The notes under the pieces: generated by a model | What the model was told of the DNA's origin: nothing | Database searches by the model: none | The model's input: the letters and a program-made list of their open reading frames with translations, nothing else | Translations under genes and position numbers: made by a program | Part shown: in pieces, positions 1 through 8,779 of the stretch | Numbering within the stretch: the first letter of the stretch is position 1 | Layout: the number at the start of each line of letters is the position of its first letter | Assembly: GCA_003213595.1 (NCBI GenBank) | Contig: QCMR01000001.1 | Coordinates: 90,015-154,014 of the forward strand | DNA length: 64,000 nt | Reading direction: 5' to 3' | Source of the DNA: SAR86 cluster bacterium AG-422-E19 | GTDB taxonomy: Bacteria; Pseudomonadota; Gammaproteobacteria; Magnimaribacterales; AG-339-G14

Positions 1-1
1 T

Positions 2-292
2 GAAAAAAAGGAAATAAATTTTAGAAAAATTCATAAAATGGATGATGAAAATCTAGTACAAGAAATCACAAAAATTAAAGGTATTGGTCCATGGACGGCT
101 CAATGTTACATGCTTGCTTCATTAAATCGAGATGATGTGTGGCCAGTTGCGGATTTAGGTTTAATGGAAGCAGTGAAACGAATAAAAAAACTCAAAGAGA
201 GGCCTTCAGAAGAAGATATGGAAAAAATTTCTCAAATTTGGAGGCCTTATAGAAGTACTGTAGCTAATGTGTTATGGGCATCTTATGACTAA
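2..292 (+). CDS. DNA-3-methyladenine glycosylase II-like (HhH-GPD), C-terminal fragment cut by window start
   Basis: IKGIGPWTAQCYMLASLNRDDVWPVADLGL matches the HhH-GPD region of AlkA-like glycosylases; frame stays open to base 2, upstream of the listed ATG at 38. Confidence 0.8.
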   Translation, partial: EKKEINFRKIHKMDDENLVQEITKIKGIGPWTAQCYMLASLNRDDVWPVADLGLMEAVKRIKKLKERPSEEDMEKISQIWRPYRSTVANVLWASYD

Positions 293-328
293 ATTTTAAA
301 ATAAATAAAATCTCTATAGACTGGATAA

Positions 329-769
329 ATGTTTAAAACCTATCGAAACTTAAAAAGCTTGCATAGCCTTTATGAGCAGAATTTTGTTTTGATAAATAAA
401 CTCTCTGGCGAGCTTGATAAATATAATGAATTCTCTTTTCAAGTTGGAAATCTTGAAATCAAAAGCAAGGTAAGCATTTCAAAGAAAGAGCTATCAAAAT
501 TTACAGACGAATTAAAATTTCAAATCAAAGATGCTACCGGAATAAAAGATATTGTTATCAAATGCAGAATTTACAAGGAAGCTAAAATGATGGAAGTGAT
601 TGAATTTCAAAATTTTCATAAAGATTTGTTGTCTATTTTTAAATTAAAAAAAATGAATTTCGAAAAGGACGAACGTCTTCAGTGGAATCTTTTTATGAAT
701 CAATTTTTGAATTATTCTATTCTTCATGGAAGAGCAATTGAAGATTATTTACCTTCACGGGTTCAATAG
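329..769 (+). CDS. yqiB: DUF1249 family protein (YqiB-like)
   Basis: 146 aa, size and motifs as YqiB; directly followed by a YqiA-like esterase as in other gammaproteobacteria. Confidence 0.7.
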   Translation: MFKTYRNLKSLHSLYEQNFVLINKLSGELDKYNEFSFQVGNLEIKSKVSISKKELSKFTDELKFQIKDATGIKDIVIKCRIYKEAKMMEVIEFQNFHKDLLSIFKLKKMNFEKDERLQWNLFMNQFLNYSILHGRAIEDYLPSRVQ

Positions 770-1301
770 TTCAGCAGAATCAAAAAAGTCAAAAATTTTA
801 GATTCTTACTTAGAAAAAGAAAAACTAATTAATCTAGAATCTCCTAACTTAAATAACTCTCCTGAGAAAGCAATCTTTCAAATAGAAAAAATAATTAGAG
901 AAAGTTCAAGTAGGGTTTGTTTAGTAGGAAGTTCTCTCGGGGGCCTTTATGCAACTTTTGTTGCAGATAAATACAATCTTAAATCAGTGACCATAAATCC
1001 AGTTGTGACAAATCACATCTCTGGAATGAGAGATCTAGTGGGTTCACATAAAAACTTTCACTCGGATGAAGAATATGAATTTACATTGAAAGACTACTTT
1101 GATTTACAAAAATTAGGATTAGAAAAACTTAAGAAGCCTTTAAATCACTTTTGTTTAATTAAGATGTCTGATGAAGTTTTGGATCACAATATAACTTTCG
1201 CGTTTTTTTCAAAATCTTATGTGCTAAGTGAAAAAGGAGGAAATCATAGTTATGATGACTTTTTTAAAAAAATTCCTTTGATTTTAGAATATTTGTACTA
1301 A
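726..1301 (+). CDS. yqiA: YqiA/YcfP-family alpha/beta-fold esterase
   Basis: IIYLHGFNSSAES and GSSLGG nucleophile motif; 44-bp overlap with the upstream ORF. Confidence 0.8.
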   Translation: MEEQLKIIYLHGFNSSAESKKSKILDSYLEKEKLINLESPNLNNSPEKAIFQIEKIIRESSSRVCLVGSSLGGLYATFVADKYNLKSVTINPVVTNHISGMRDLVGSHKNFHSDEEYEFTLKDYFDLQKLGLEKLKKPLNHFCLIKMSDEVLDHNITFAFFSKSYVLSEKGGNHSYDDFFKKIPLILEYLY

Positions 1302-1310
1302 AATAGTGCA
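1294..1310. promoter_or_regulatory. Putative NtrC-binding palindrome 1 (TGTACTAAAATAGTGCA)
   Basis: One mismatch to TGCACTAAAATAGTGCA, an instance of the enteric NtrC consensus TGCAC-Y-N5-R-GTGCA; upstream of glnII-ntrBC. Confidence 0.6.
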
Positions 1311-1337
1311 AAATAAGCTCTAAATAAAGACAAAAAA

Positions 1338-1354
1338 TGCACTATTTTATAGCA
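1338..1354. promoter_or_regulatory. Putative NtrC-binding site 2 (TGCACTATTTTATAGCA)
   Basis: TGCACTATTTTA is the exact reverse complement of TAAAATAGTGCA in site 1; centre-to-centre distance 44 bp. Confidence 0.5.
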
Positions 1355-1402
1355 ATTAGTTTGTTAATATTTTCTTCTAATTTTATTTATACGGAGAATA
1401 TA

Positions 1403-2383
1403 ATGACAGATTTTAAAACGTACGAATATATTTGGCTAGACGGATACACTCCCGAAGCAAATATGCGAAGTAAAGTAAAAGCTACTGATGAAGATACAGC
1501 ACCAGACTGGTCTTTTGATGGTTCATCAACACTACAAGCAGAAGGAGGAAGTTCAGATTGTCTTCTCTTGCCTGTGCAAACTTACGAAAATCCCAATGGG
1601 CATGACTTAGTAATGACTCAGGTACAGGCAGCAGATCATACTACTCACCCTTCAAATTTTAGAGCTGCAGCTGCAGAAGTTGTTACAGATGAATGGTGGT
1701 TTGGATTCGAACAAGAATTTTTCTTCACCGATGCGAAGACAGGAGAACCACTTGGTTGGGAAGATGAAACCCCCAGAGAACAAGGTGAGTATTACTGTGG
1801 TGTAGGAGCTAATAATGTTGTGGGCAGAGAAATTTCAGACGCTCATTTACATGCTTGTCTTGATCTTGGAATTACTCTAACAGGAACTAATGCTGAGGTT
1901 GCCTTAGGACAATGGGAGTACCAGTGTTTTGGAAAAGGTATTAAAGCTGCTGATGATCTTTGGGTAAGCAGATATCTTTTGTTCAAAATTGCTGAAGAAT
2001 TTGGTGTCGGTGTGAATATTCATCCAAAGCCTAAGACTGGGGACTGGAATGGTTCAGGTATGCACACAAACTTTTCTAATGAAGAAATGAGATCAAAGGG
2101 TTCAAAAGAATTATTTGAAGGAATGTGTGAAAAACTTGGAAAGGTTCACGAAGAAGGAATAGCTTCATATGGTTCAGATAATGATATGAGGTTGACAGGA
2201 TTACACGAAACTCAAAAAATCACAGAATTTTCATATGGTGTAAGTGATAGAGGAGCTAGTATAAGAATTCCAGTTTATACGGTTGAACATGACTGGAATG
2301 GATATCTAGAAGATAGAAGACCTGCTTCAAATGCAGATCCATATAAAATTTTGGCTCACATTGTAGGGACTCTTACTAAGTAA
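1403..2383 (+). CDS. glnII: Glutamine synthetase type II (eukaryotic-like GSII)
   Basis: EYIWLDGYTPEANMRSK, WSFDGSSTLQAEGGSSDC, FGFEQEFFF, NGSGMHTNFS, GASIRIP motifs of GSII; about 326 aa. Start set to ATG 1403 (ggag ribosome-binding site) rather than ORF-track 1337. Confidence 0.95.
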   Translation: MTDFKTYEYIWLDGYTPEANMRSKVKATDEDTAPDWSFDGSSTLQAEGGSSDCLLLPVQTYENPNGHDLVMTQVQAADHTTHPSNFRAAAAEVVTDEWWFGFEQEFFFTDAKTGEPLGWEDETPREQGEYYCGVGANNVVGREISDAHLHACLDLGITLTGTNAEVALGQWEYQCFGKGIKAADDLWVSRYLLFKIAEEFGVGVNIHPKPKTGDWNGSGMHTNFSNEEMRSKGSKELFEGMCEKLGKVHEEGIASYGSDNDMRLTGLHETQKITEFSYGVSDRGASIRIPVYTVEHDWNGYLEDRRPASNADPYKILAHIVGTLTK

Positions 2384-2405
2384 GTCTCAAAAGTGTAAAG
2401 ATGTA

Positions 2406-2461
2406 TGAGACCAAAGGAATAACTCTTTCAAAAGAAGTTAAGAGTTTATTCCTAGGTCTCA
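2406..2461 (+). promoter_or_regulatory. Large intercistronic hairpin between glnII and ntrB
   Basis: TGAGACC (2406-2412)/GGTCTCA (2455-2461) enclosing AGGAATAACTCTT (2415-2427)/AAGAGTTTATTCCT (2440-2453, one bulge). Confidence 0.65.
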
Positions 2462-2503
2462 ACATTTCTTGTTCCATAAATTTAAATTTAATGGTTTTCA
2501 GAG

Positions 2504-3598
2504 ATGATTTTTTTTGAAAATATCTTAGATGAGTTATCAGCAAAAATTCTTGTTACTGACGATAACTTGGATGTCCTATTTCTTAATAAATCAGCTGAAG
2601 ACTATCTGTGTGCTACTCTTGAGGAATCAAAAGGAGAAAACATAGACAAAGTTTTTAAAGAAAAAATTAGTAATGAATTGGAACTCCAAGAGATTTTAGA
2701 GAATAAAAAGTCCCTTAAACGTCACATTACAACAATTTTTTTAAAAGACAATCTTCAAAAAAAAGCTTCTTTCACTGCTTCCTATTTTGCTAATGAAGAA
2801 TTCAAAGGAATTATTTTTGAATTTTTTGATAATTCTAAGCCGGAATCTATAGCTGATAAAATGAAGAAAAGAACTGCAGCATCGGTAACTCAAGCCTTCT
2901 CTAGAGGACTTGCGCACGAAATCAAAAATCCATTGAGCGGTATTCGTGGTGCAGCTCAGTTACTGGCTCAAAAAATTGAAGATCCAAAGAAAAATAAATT
3001 AGCAAATATTATTCTCAAGGAGTCTGACAGACTTGCAGGCATCGTAAATAAAGTTTCTGATAATGGTTTTAAGCTAGAACAGACTTTTCAAAACATTCAT
3101 ACCATCCTGGAAAAAATTCCCGCTTTTGTAAAAAACATTGAAAATCAAAAGGTCCAAATTGTTAAGGATTATGATCCTAGTTTGCCTCTAATTGAAATCG
3201 ACAATGCTCTTATTTCTCAAGTATTTTTTAACTTAGCGACCAATTCTATTGAAGCGTTTAAAAAAAATAATTCTTCAGGAAAAATTACTATAAGAAGTAG
3301 AGTTACTTATGAAGTCTTCATTAACAACAAAAAATATAATACCGCCTGCCAAGTAGAATTTATTGATAATGGTCCGGGCATTCCAGATGACATTATTGAC
3401 TCTGTTTTCTTCCCTTTAGTTTCATCAAAAGAAATTGCCTCAGGATTAGGTTTGTCTATTGTTAAAGGAATCATCAATCAGCACCATGGATCTATTGATT
3501 GTTCTAGCGATGACACAGGAACAACATTCACAATTCTTTTGCCTATTTCAGAAATAAACTTTGAAAAGACAAAAGCAAGCGAAGGAATAAATGGCTAA
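2504..3598 (+). CDS. ntrB: Nitrogen regulation sensor histidine kinase NtrB (GlnL)
   Basis: PAS region, H-box RGLAHEIKNPLSGIRGAAQLL, DNGPGIPDD and GLGLSIVKGII; followed by ntrC. Confidence 0.93.
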   Translation: MIFFENILDELSAKILVTDDNLDVLFLNKSAEDYLCATLEESKGENIDKVFKEKISNELELQEILENKKSLKRHITTIFLKDNLQKKASFTASYFANEEFKGIIFEFFDNSKPESIADKMKKRTAASVTQAFSRGLAHEIKNPLSGIRGAAQLLAQKIEDPKKNKLANIILKESDRLAGIVNKVSDNGFKLEQTFQNIHTILEKIPAFVKNIENQKVQIVKDYDPSLPLIEIDNALISQVFFNLATNSIEAFKKNNSSGKITIRSRVTYEVFINNKKYNTACQVEFIDNGPGIPDDIIDSVFFPLVSSKEIASGLGLSIVKGIINQHHGSIDCSSDDTGTTFTILLPISEINFEKTKASEGING

Positions 3599-4988
3599 AA
3601 ATAAAAAAATCTGGATTGCCGATGACGATGAATCAATAAGATTTGTTCTAGAATCAGGTTTATCAGAAGCTGGTTTTAATGTTTCGACTTTTGAAGACGG
3701 TAACGAAGTTGTAAATAAGTTAGACATCGAATCACCCCATCTTTTACTTACTGATCTAAAAATGCCGGGTAGAGATGGAATGGATTTATTAGAAACTTTT
3801 CGTAATGAGCATCAAAAAATTCCCATTATTATTATGACCGCACATTCCGATTTAGATACTACTGTAGATGCTTTTGAAGCAGGAGCTTGGGATTACATAG
3901 CCAAACCTTTCGATTTAAATACAGCAATAGAAAAAATTAATAAGGCTATCTCTGAAAAGAAAAATGTTCAAAAGAAACTTACAGAAAAAGAAGAGATAAG
4001 CCTCAGGGCAGGAAAGATTCTTGGAAAGTCACCTGCTATGCAAGATCTGTTTAATTCCATAGGTAAATTGTCTCACTCTGACAGCACGGTATTATTAGTC
4101 GGTGAGTCAGGAACCGGAAAAGAATTAGTTTCTCAAGCGATTTTTGAGCACTCAGATAGATCCAATAAAAAGCTTATTTCGCTTAATGTAGCTGATATAC
4201 CTGTTGAGCTATTAGAGTCTGAATTATTTGGTCACGAAAAAGGAGCATTCAAAGGTGCCGGCGATCAGAGAATAGGTAGATTTGAGCAAGCTGATAAGGG
4301 AACTTTATTTTTAGACGAAGTTGGGGATATGCCCCTAGAAACTCAAACGAGATTAATAAGAGTTTTATCAAGTGGTGAATTTTATAGAATTGGGGGAAAT
4401 AGCCCTATTAAAGTTGATGTCAGGATTATTGCTGCTACAAACCAAAATCTCGAAGAAAAAGTTAGAAATAGATCATTTCGAGAAGATCTTTATCACAGGC
4501 TTAATGTCATTAAAATAAATTTACCTCCTTTGAGAGATAGAAAAGAAGATATTCTTTTATTAACTAGTTATTTCTTGAAGAAGTTTTCTGAAGAAGCAAA
4601 AATCAAAGTTAAAGTTCTCAGCAAAGAAGTTGAAGAGTTATTTGAAAATTTAATCTGGCCTGGAAATGTTTTGCAGTTACAAAATGTTTGCCAGTCACTA
4701 ACTTTATTATCCTCTGGTCAAGAGATTTCAATAAGTGATATTCCTAAAGACCTTTCTTTGCAGCGTAAAGGTCCAGAAATGAGTTGGAGCGACATGCTTG
4801 AATCATGGGCATCAAAAAAACTTCTTAAAGGTGATCATCATATTCTGAATAGCGCTACTCCGATATTTGAAGGAACTATGATTAAAGCAGCGCTGAAAGT
4901 GACAAAAGGTAAAAAAAGTGAAGCAGCTAAGCTATTGGGCTGGGGAAGAAATACTCTTGCTCGAAAGATTACTGAACTCGACCTTTAA
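3591..4988 (+). CDS. ntrC: Nitrogen regulation response regulator NtrC (GlnG)-like AAA+ activator
   Basis: REC domain (WIADDDES, LLTDLKMPGRDG), Walker A GESGTGKE, Walker B GTLFLDEVGDMP, Fis-type HTH at the C-terminus; GAFTGA replaced by GAFKGA. Confidence 0.93.
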   Translation: MAKNKKIWIADDDESIRFVLESGLSEAGFNVSTFEDGNEVVNKLDIESPHLLLTDLKMPGRDGMDLLETFRNEHQKIPIIIMTAHSDLDTTVDAFEAGAWDYIAKPFDLNTAIEKINKAISEKKNVQKKLTEKEEISLRAGKILGKSPAMQDLFNSIGKLSHSDSTVLLVGESGTGKELVSQAIFEHSDRSNKKLISLNVADIPVELLESELFGHEKGAFKGAGDQRIGRFEQADKGTLFLDEVGDMPLETQTRLIRVLSSGEFYRIGGNSPIKVDVRIIAATNQNLEEKVRNRSFREDLYHRLNVIKINLPPLRDRKEDILLLTSYFLKKFSEEAKIKVKVLSKEVEELFENLIWPGNVLQLQNVCQSLTLLSSGQEISISDIPKDLSLQRKGPEMSWSDMLESWASKKLLKGDHHILNSATPIFEGTMIKAALKVTKGKKSEAAKLLGWGRNTLARKITELDL

Positions 4989-5428
4989 TTTACTAAAGGT
5001 AATTTTTCCGAAATCCAATTATTTATTCCGCCCTTTAAAACAAAAACACTAATTTCCTCTTTTTTTAGATCTGAAGCCATGCGAGATGAGTTTGTGCCGT
5101 TTTGACAAACCAATATTACTGGTTTGCCATCAGCTTTTGCTATTTCCTTCTTACAAACATCTAAATCAGGACCGACATGTCTTGCTTGACTAATTTTTCC
5201 TTCGTCGAATTCTTTTTGAGATCTAATATCAATAACAAGAGCATTTTTTTTATTGATCAAAACAACTCCTTTATGAGGTTCTAAATTTATTGCTTTCGAA
5301 ATCTTGTCCAACAAGAAAAGGGCAAATAATGAAAAGATTAAAGGAATAACAATAAACCAATTGTCGATTAAAAATTCAATAAAATATGGCATAAGCGCGA
5401 TATGATAAACGGAAAACTGATTTGACAC
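4985..5428 (-). CDS. Membrane-anchored rhodanese-like protein (YibN-like)
   Basis: N-terminal TM segment plus rhodanese fold [31 protein letters not shown]; real start may be the internal Met near 5392. Confidence 0.8.
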   Translation of the reverse strand: MSNQFSVYHIALMPYFIEFLIDNWFIVIPLIFSLFALFLLDKISKAINLEPHKGVVLINKKNALVIDIRSQKEFDEGKISQARHVGPDLDVCKKEIAKADGKPVILVCQNGTNSSRMASDLKKEEISVFVLKGGINNWISEKLPLVN

Positions 5429-5429
5429 T

Positions 5430-6047
5430 ATGAATTCGGAAGAAAATTTTTCTCACTTGGTTCTTGTAAGGCATGGCCAAAGTGAGTGGAATGCAAAGAA
5501 TCTCTTTACAGGTTGGAAAAATCCGGGTCTTACCGAAAAAGGCTTGGAAGAGGCAAAAATTACAGGAGAAAAAATAAAGGAAGAAAACATTATTTTTGAT
5601 ATCCACTTTACCTCGGAACTTAAAAGGGCTCAGTTAACAGGAGAAATAATTCTTTCTGAAATAGAACAAGAATCCTTAGAGACAGTAAAAAATATATCTT
5701 TAAATGAGAGAGACTACGGCGAATTGTCTGGGCTTAATAAAGATGAATCCAGAGAAAAATGGGGAGAGGAACAGATTCACATTTGGAGAAGATCTTTTGA
5801 TCAGCCTCCACCAGGTGGAGAAAGTTTAAAAGATACTGCTGATAGAGTTATACCGTATTTTGAGAAAGTTATAGAGCCCGTTCTTAATGAAAAGAAGAAT
5901 GTATTGATATGTGCTCATGGAAACTCTCTTAGAGCGCTTGTAATGCATATAGAAAAAATATCACCTGAAGAGATTGTTAAAATAGAAATAGCTACGGGTG
6001 AACCTATTTTTTACAAATTCCAGAATAAAGAATTTTTCAGAACTTAG
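5430..6047 (+). CDS. gpmA: 2,3-bisphosphoglycerate-dependent phosphoglycerate mutase
   Basis: [51 protein letters not shown]. Confidence 0.95.
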   Translation: MNSEENFSHLVLVRHGQSEWNAKNLFTGWKNPGLTEKGLEEAKITGEKIKEENIIFDIHFTSELKRAQLTGEIILSEIEQESLETVKNISLNERDYGELSGLNKDESREKWGEEQIHIWRRSFDQPPPGGESLKDTADRVIPYFEKVIEPVLNEKKNVLICAHGNSLRALVMHIEKISPEEIVKIEIATGEPIFYKFQNKEFFRT

Positions 6048-6802
6048 AGTCTTACTTCAAAACCTTCAGTTTGTAGAGCTTGTTTAACTTTTTTAATCGA
6101 AATTTCCTCGTAATGAAAAATACTTGCTGCAAGTAAGGCGTCAGCTTTTCCAAGCTTTACAGCATCAACTAAATGCGAAAGTTCCCCAGCTCCACCAGAT
6201 GCGATAACAGGAATCGATAAATTGTTTGAAAGCTTCATATATAGGTTGTTATCGAAACCGCTTTTAGTTCCATCTTTGTCCATAGAGGTCATGAGAATTT
6301 CCCCTGCACCTAAATCCTGACCTTTTTTTGCCCACTCAATAGCGTCTAATTCGGTTTTGTTTTTTCCGCCGTGAGTATAGACGTTCCAGATTTCCCCATC
6401 CTGCTTAGCATCTATAGCTAAAACAATACATTGCGCTCCATACTCTTTGGAAGCCTCTTCTATAAGATCAGGATTTAAAATAGCACTTGTATTAATAGAA
6501 ACTTTATCAGCCCCTGATTTAAGAAGCATATCAATATCTTTAAGAGATTTTATTCCACCTCCAACAGTAAACGGGATGAAGACTTGTGAAGCTATTGATT
6601 TAACAGTCTCAATTGTGGTGGAACGTTCCTCAAAAGACGCGTCGATATCCAACATGCATATCTCATCAGCACCTTCAGCATCGTATCTTTTAGCAGCTTC
6701 TGCTGGATCTCCAGCGTCAACAATATCCTTAAAATTAATACCTTTAACTACTCTGCCCCCTCTGACATCTAAACAAGGGATAATTCGAACTGCTAAACTC
6801 AT
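6044..6802 (-). CDS. hisF: Imidazole glycerol phosphate synthase subunit HisF
   Basis: [35 protein letters not shown]. Confidence 0.97.
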   Translation of the reverse strand: MSLAVRIIPCLDVRGGRVVKGINFKDIVDAGDPAEAAKRYDAEGADEICMLDIDASFEERSTTIETVKSIASQVFIPFTVGGGIKSLKDIDMLLKSGADKVSINTSAILNPDLIEEASKEYGAQCIVLAIDAKQDGEIWNVYTHGGKNKTELDAIEWAKKGQDLGAGEILMTSMDKDGTKSGFDNNLYMKLSNNLSIPVIASGGAGELSHLVDAVKLGKADALLAASIFHYEEISIKKVKQALQTEGFEVRL

Positions 6803-6805
6803 TTT

Positions 6806-7522
6806 TTAAAACATCTCTAAGGCTTCTTTGAAGTTTATTTTATTTTCATAAAGCGAAACACCGCAGATAGCCCCAATAACGTTGGGAATTTTTGAAAGAT
6901 TTGTTAAATCATTTATATCTTTTACTCCTCCCGAAGCTATGACTGGAAAAGGAGATAATTTTGCAACTGCAGATGTTTCTTCTAAATTTGGTCCAGAAAG
7001 CATGCCGTCTTTATTGATGTCTGTATAAATAATTGATTTGATAGGCAGCTCTTTATAAGAACTGATTAAGTCTGAGGCTGATAATTTTGAAGCTTCTGTC
7101 CATGCTTCTGCAGCAAGAAAACCATTCATTGCGTCGATACCCAAAATAATCTTTTCTGGAAAGGTTATACAGGCTCTCGTGAACAATTCTTTATCCTTTA
7201 TAGCAATGCTTCCTAAAATTACATTATCTACTCCAGATGAAAAGATTAAATCTAGAGTTTCCAGATCTCTTACTCCTCCTCCCAGCTGAAGATTTACATG
7301 TGGGAATTTTTCTTTAATCTCTAAAACGCATTGTAAGTTTTCAGGTTTACCCGACTTAGCACCATCTAAATCAACCAAATGAAGTCTTTTTGTTCCTTCT
7401 TTTATCCAATGAGCTGCTGCATCGACGGGTTTTTCAAAATAAACTTTAGTTGAGGACAAGTCACCTTTTTGCAAACGAACACATTTTCCACTTTGGATAT
7501 CAATTGCAGGAATTGGCAACAT
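6806..7522 (-). CDS. hisA: Phosphoribosylformimino-5-aminoimidazole carboxamide ribotide isomerase HisA
   Basis: IPAIDIQSGKCVRLQKGD, LHLVDLDGAKSG, LQLGGGVR. Confidence 0.96.
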   Translation of the reverse strand: MLPIPAIDIQSGKCVRLQKGDLSSTKVYFEKPVDAAAHWIKEGTKRLHLVDLDGAKSGKPENLQCVLEIKEKFPHVNLQLGGGVRDLETLDLIFSSGVDNVILGSIAIKDKELFTRACITFPEKIILGIDAMNGFLAAEAWTEASKLSASDLISSYKELPIKSIIYTDINKDGMLSGPNLEETSAVAKLSPFPVIASGGVKDINDLTNLSKIPNVIGAICGVSLYENKINFKEALEMF

Positions 7523-8131
7523 TTAAATTTTCCAATTGATAAAATTTTCTAAAAATTTGAGACCTATCTCTCCACTTTTTTCCGGATGAAATTGAGTAGC
7601 AAAAATGTTTTCAGTGGCTAACGATGAAACAAACTCTTCCCCATAGTGTGTAGTGGTGATACTGGTTTCTGTGTTTGAAGCCACAAAAGAATGAACAAAA
7701 TAAAAAAACTGTTTATCTTCTATTCCTGAAAATAATTCGTGTTTTTTTTCAATCTTCACATTATTCCAGCCCATGTGAGGTATTTTTAGATTTTCTTTAT
7801 TTATGTCTTTTATTTTAGTGATGCTTCCATTAATTACACCTAAGCCTTTTTCTTTGCTTTCTTCGCTTGAATCAAAGAGGATTTGAAGGCCTAAACAAAT
7901 GCCAAGAAAAGGTTTCGATTTAATTGCATCCGATAAAGGATTAATCATTTCCGTTTCATTTAATTTTTTTATGCAAGAACCCATAGAACCTTGCCCAGGA
8001 AAAACAAGCTTATCGATACTTTTAAATTTATCAGGAGTATCGACAATTGAAACTTTTGAACCAAGTGATTGAAGAGCTCTAGCTACTGAATGTATGTTGC
8101 TGGCTCCATAATCAACTACTCCAAGGTGCAT
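7523..8131 (-). CDS. hisH: Imidazole glycerol phosphate synthase glutaminase subunit HisH
   Basis: GVVDYGASNIHSV, FLGICLGLQILF, FVHSF, ATQFHPEKS; start set at MHLGVVDYG just after the hisB stop rather than 8167. Confidence 0.95.
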   Translation of the reverse strand: MHLGVVDYGASNIHSVARALQSLGSKVSIVDTPDKFKSIDKLVFPGQGSMGSCIKKLNETEMINPLSDAIKSKPFLGICLGLQILFDSSEESKEKGLGVINGSITKIKDINKENLKIPHMGWNNVKIEKKHELFSGIEDKQFFYFVHSFVASNTETSITTTHYGEEFVSSLATENIFATQFHPEKSGEIGLKFLENFINWKI

Positions 8132-8135
8132 TAAT

Positions 8136-8723
8136 TTATAGCAACCCTTTAGTGGAAGGAAGAACATCTCCTTTAGAAGGATCTACCATACATGCGGTTT
8201 TGAGAGCTAAAGCAAATGCTTTGAATATAGTTTCAGCTTGGTGATGAGCGTTTTCACCTTTGAGGTTATCAATGTGAACAGTTGCAAGAGCTTTGTTAAC
8301 AAAACCATGGAAAAATTCTTTTAACAAGCTCAAATCAAAATCGTTAATCGATTCTTTTGTAAAATTTACATTCCAACTTAGCCCTGGTCTTCCTGAGAAA
8401 TCTACAACAACCCTTGATAAAGCCTCATCCAAAGGAGCATATGCAGAGCCAAATCTGAAAATACCTTTTTTATCACCTAGAGCATTATTGAATGCTTCTC
8501 CAAGACTAATGCCTACATCTTCTACTGTGTGGTGAGCATCCACCTCTAAGTCCCCTTTTGCATCTAAGTCGATATCAAATCCGCCATGTTTGGATAGCTG
8601 ATCTATCATGTGAACAAAAAAAGGTAAATCTGCTTTTAGATTGCTTTCTCCTTTACCATCTAAAGCTAGAGAAAGTTTGATTTGAGTCTCTTTGGTATTT
8701 CTTTCTAATTCAGCTTTTCGCAT
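8136..8723 (-). CDS. hisB: Imidazoleglycerol-phosphate dehydratase HisB (monofunctional)
   Basis: [38 protein letters not shown]; no HAD phosphatase domain. Confidence 0.96.
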   Translation of the reverse strand: MRKAELERNTKETQIKLSLALDGKGESNLKADLPFFVHMIDQLSKHGGFDIDLDAKGDLEVDAHHTVEDVGISLGEAFNNALGDKKGIFRFGSAYAPLDEALSRVVVDFSGRPGLSWNVNFTKESINDFDLSLLKEFFHGFVNKALATVHIDNLKGENAHHQAETIFKAFALALKTACMVDPSKGDVLPSTKGLL

Positions 8724-8779
8724 CTTAATCCTCTTTCAAAAAGACATTATAGCGGACAGAAATCAGTAAAATAATAAAC

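Noticed and set aside
6447-6809. 120-aa plus-strand ORF
   Set aside because: Fully antisense to hisF; shadow ORF.
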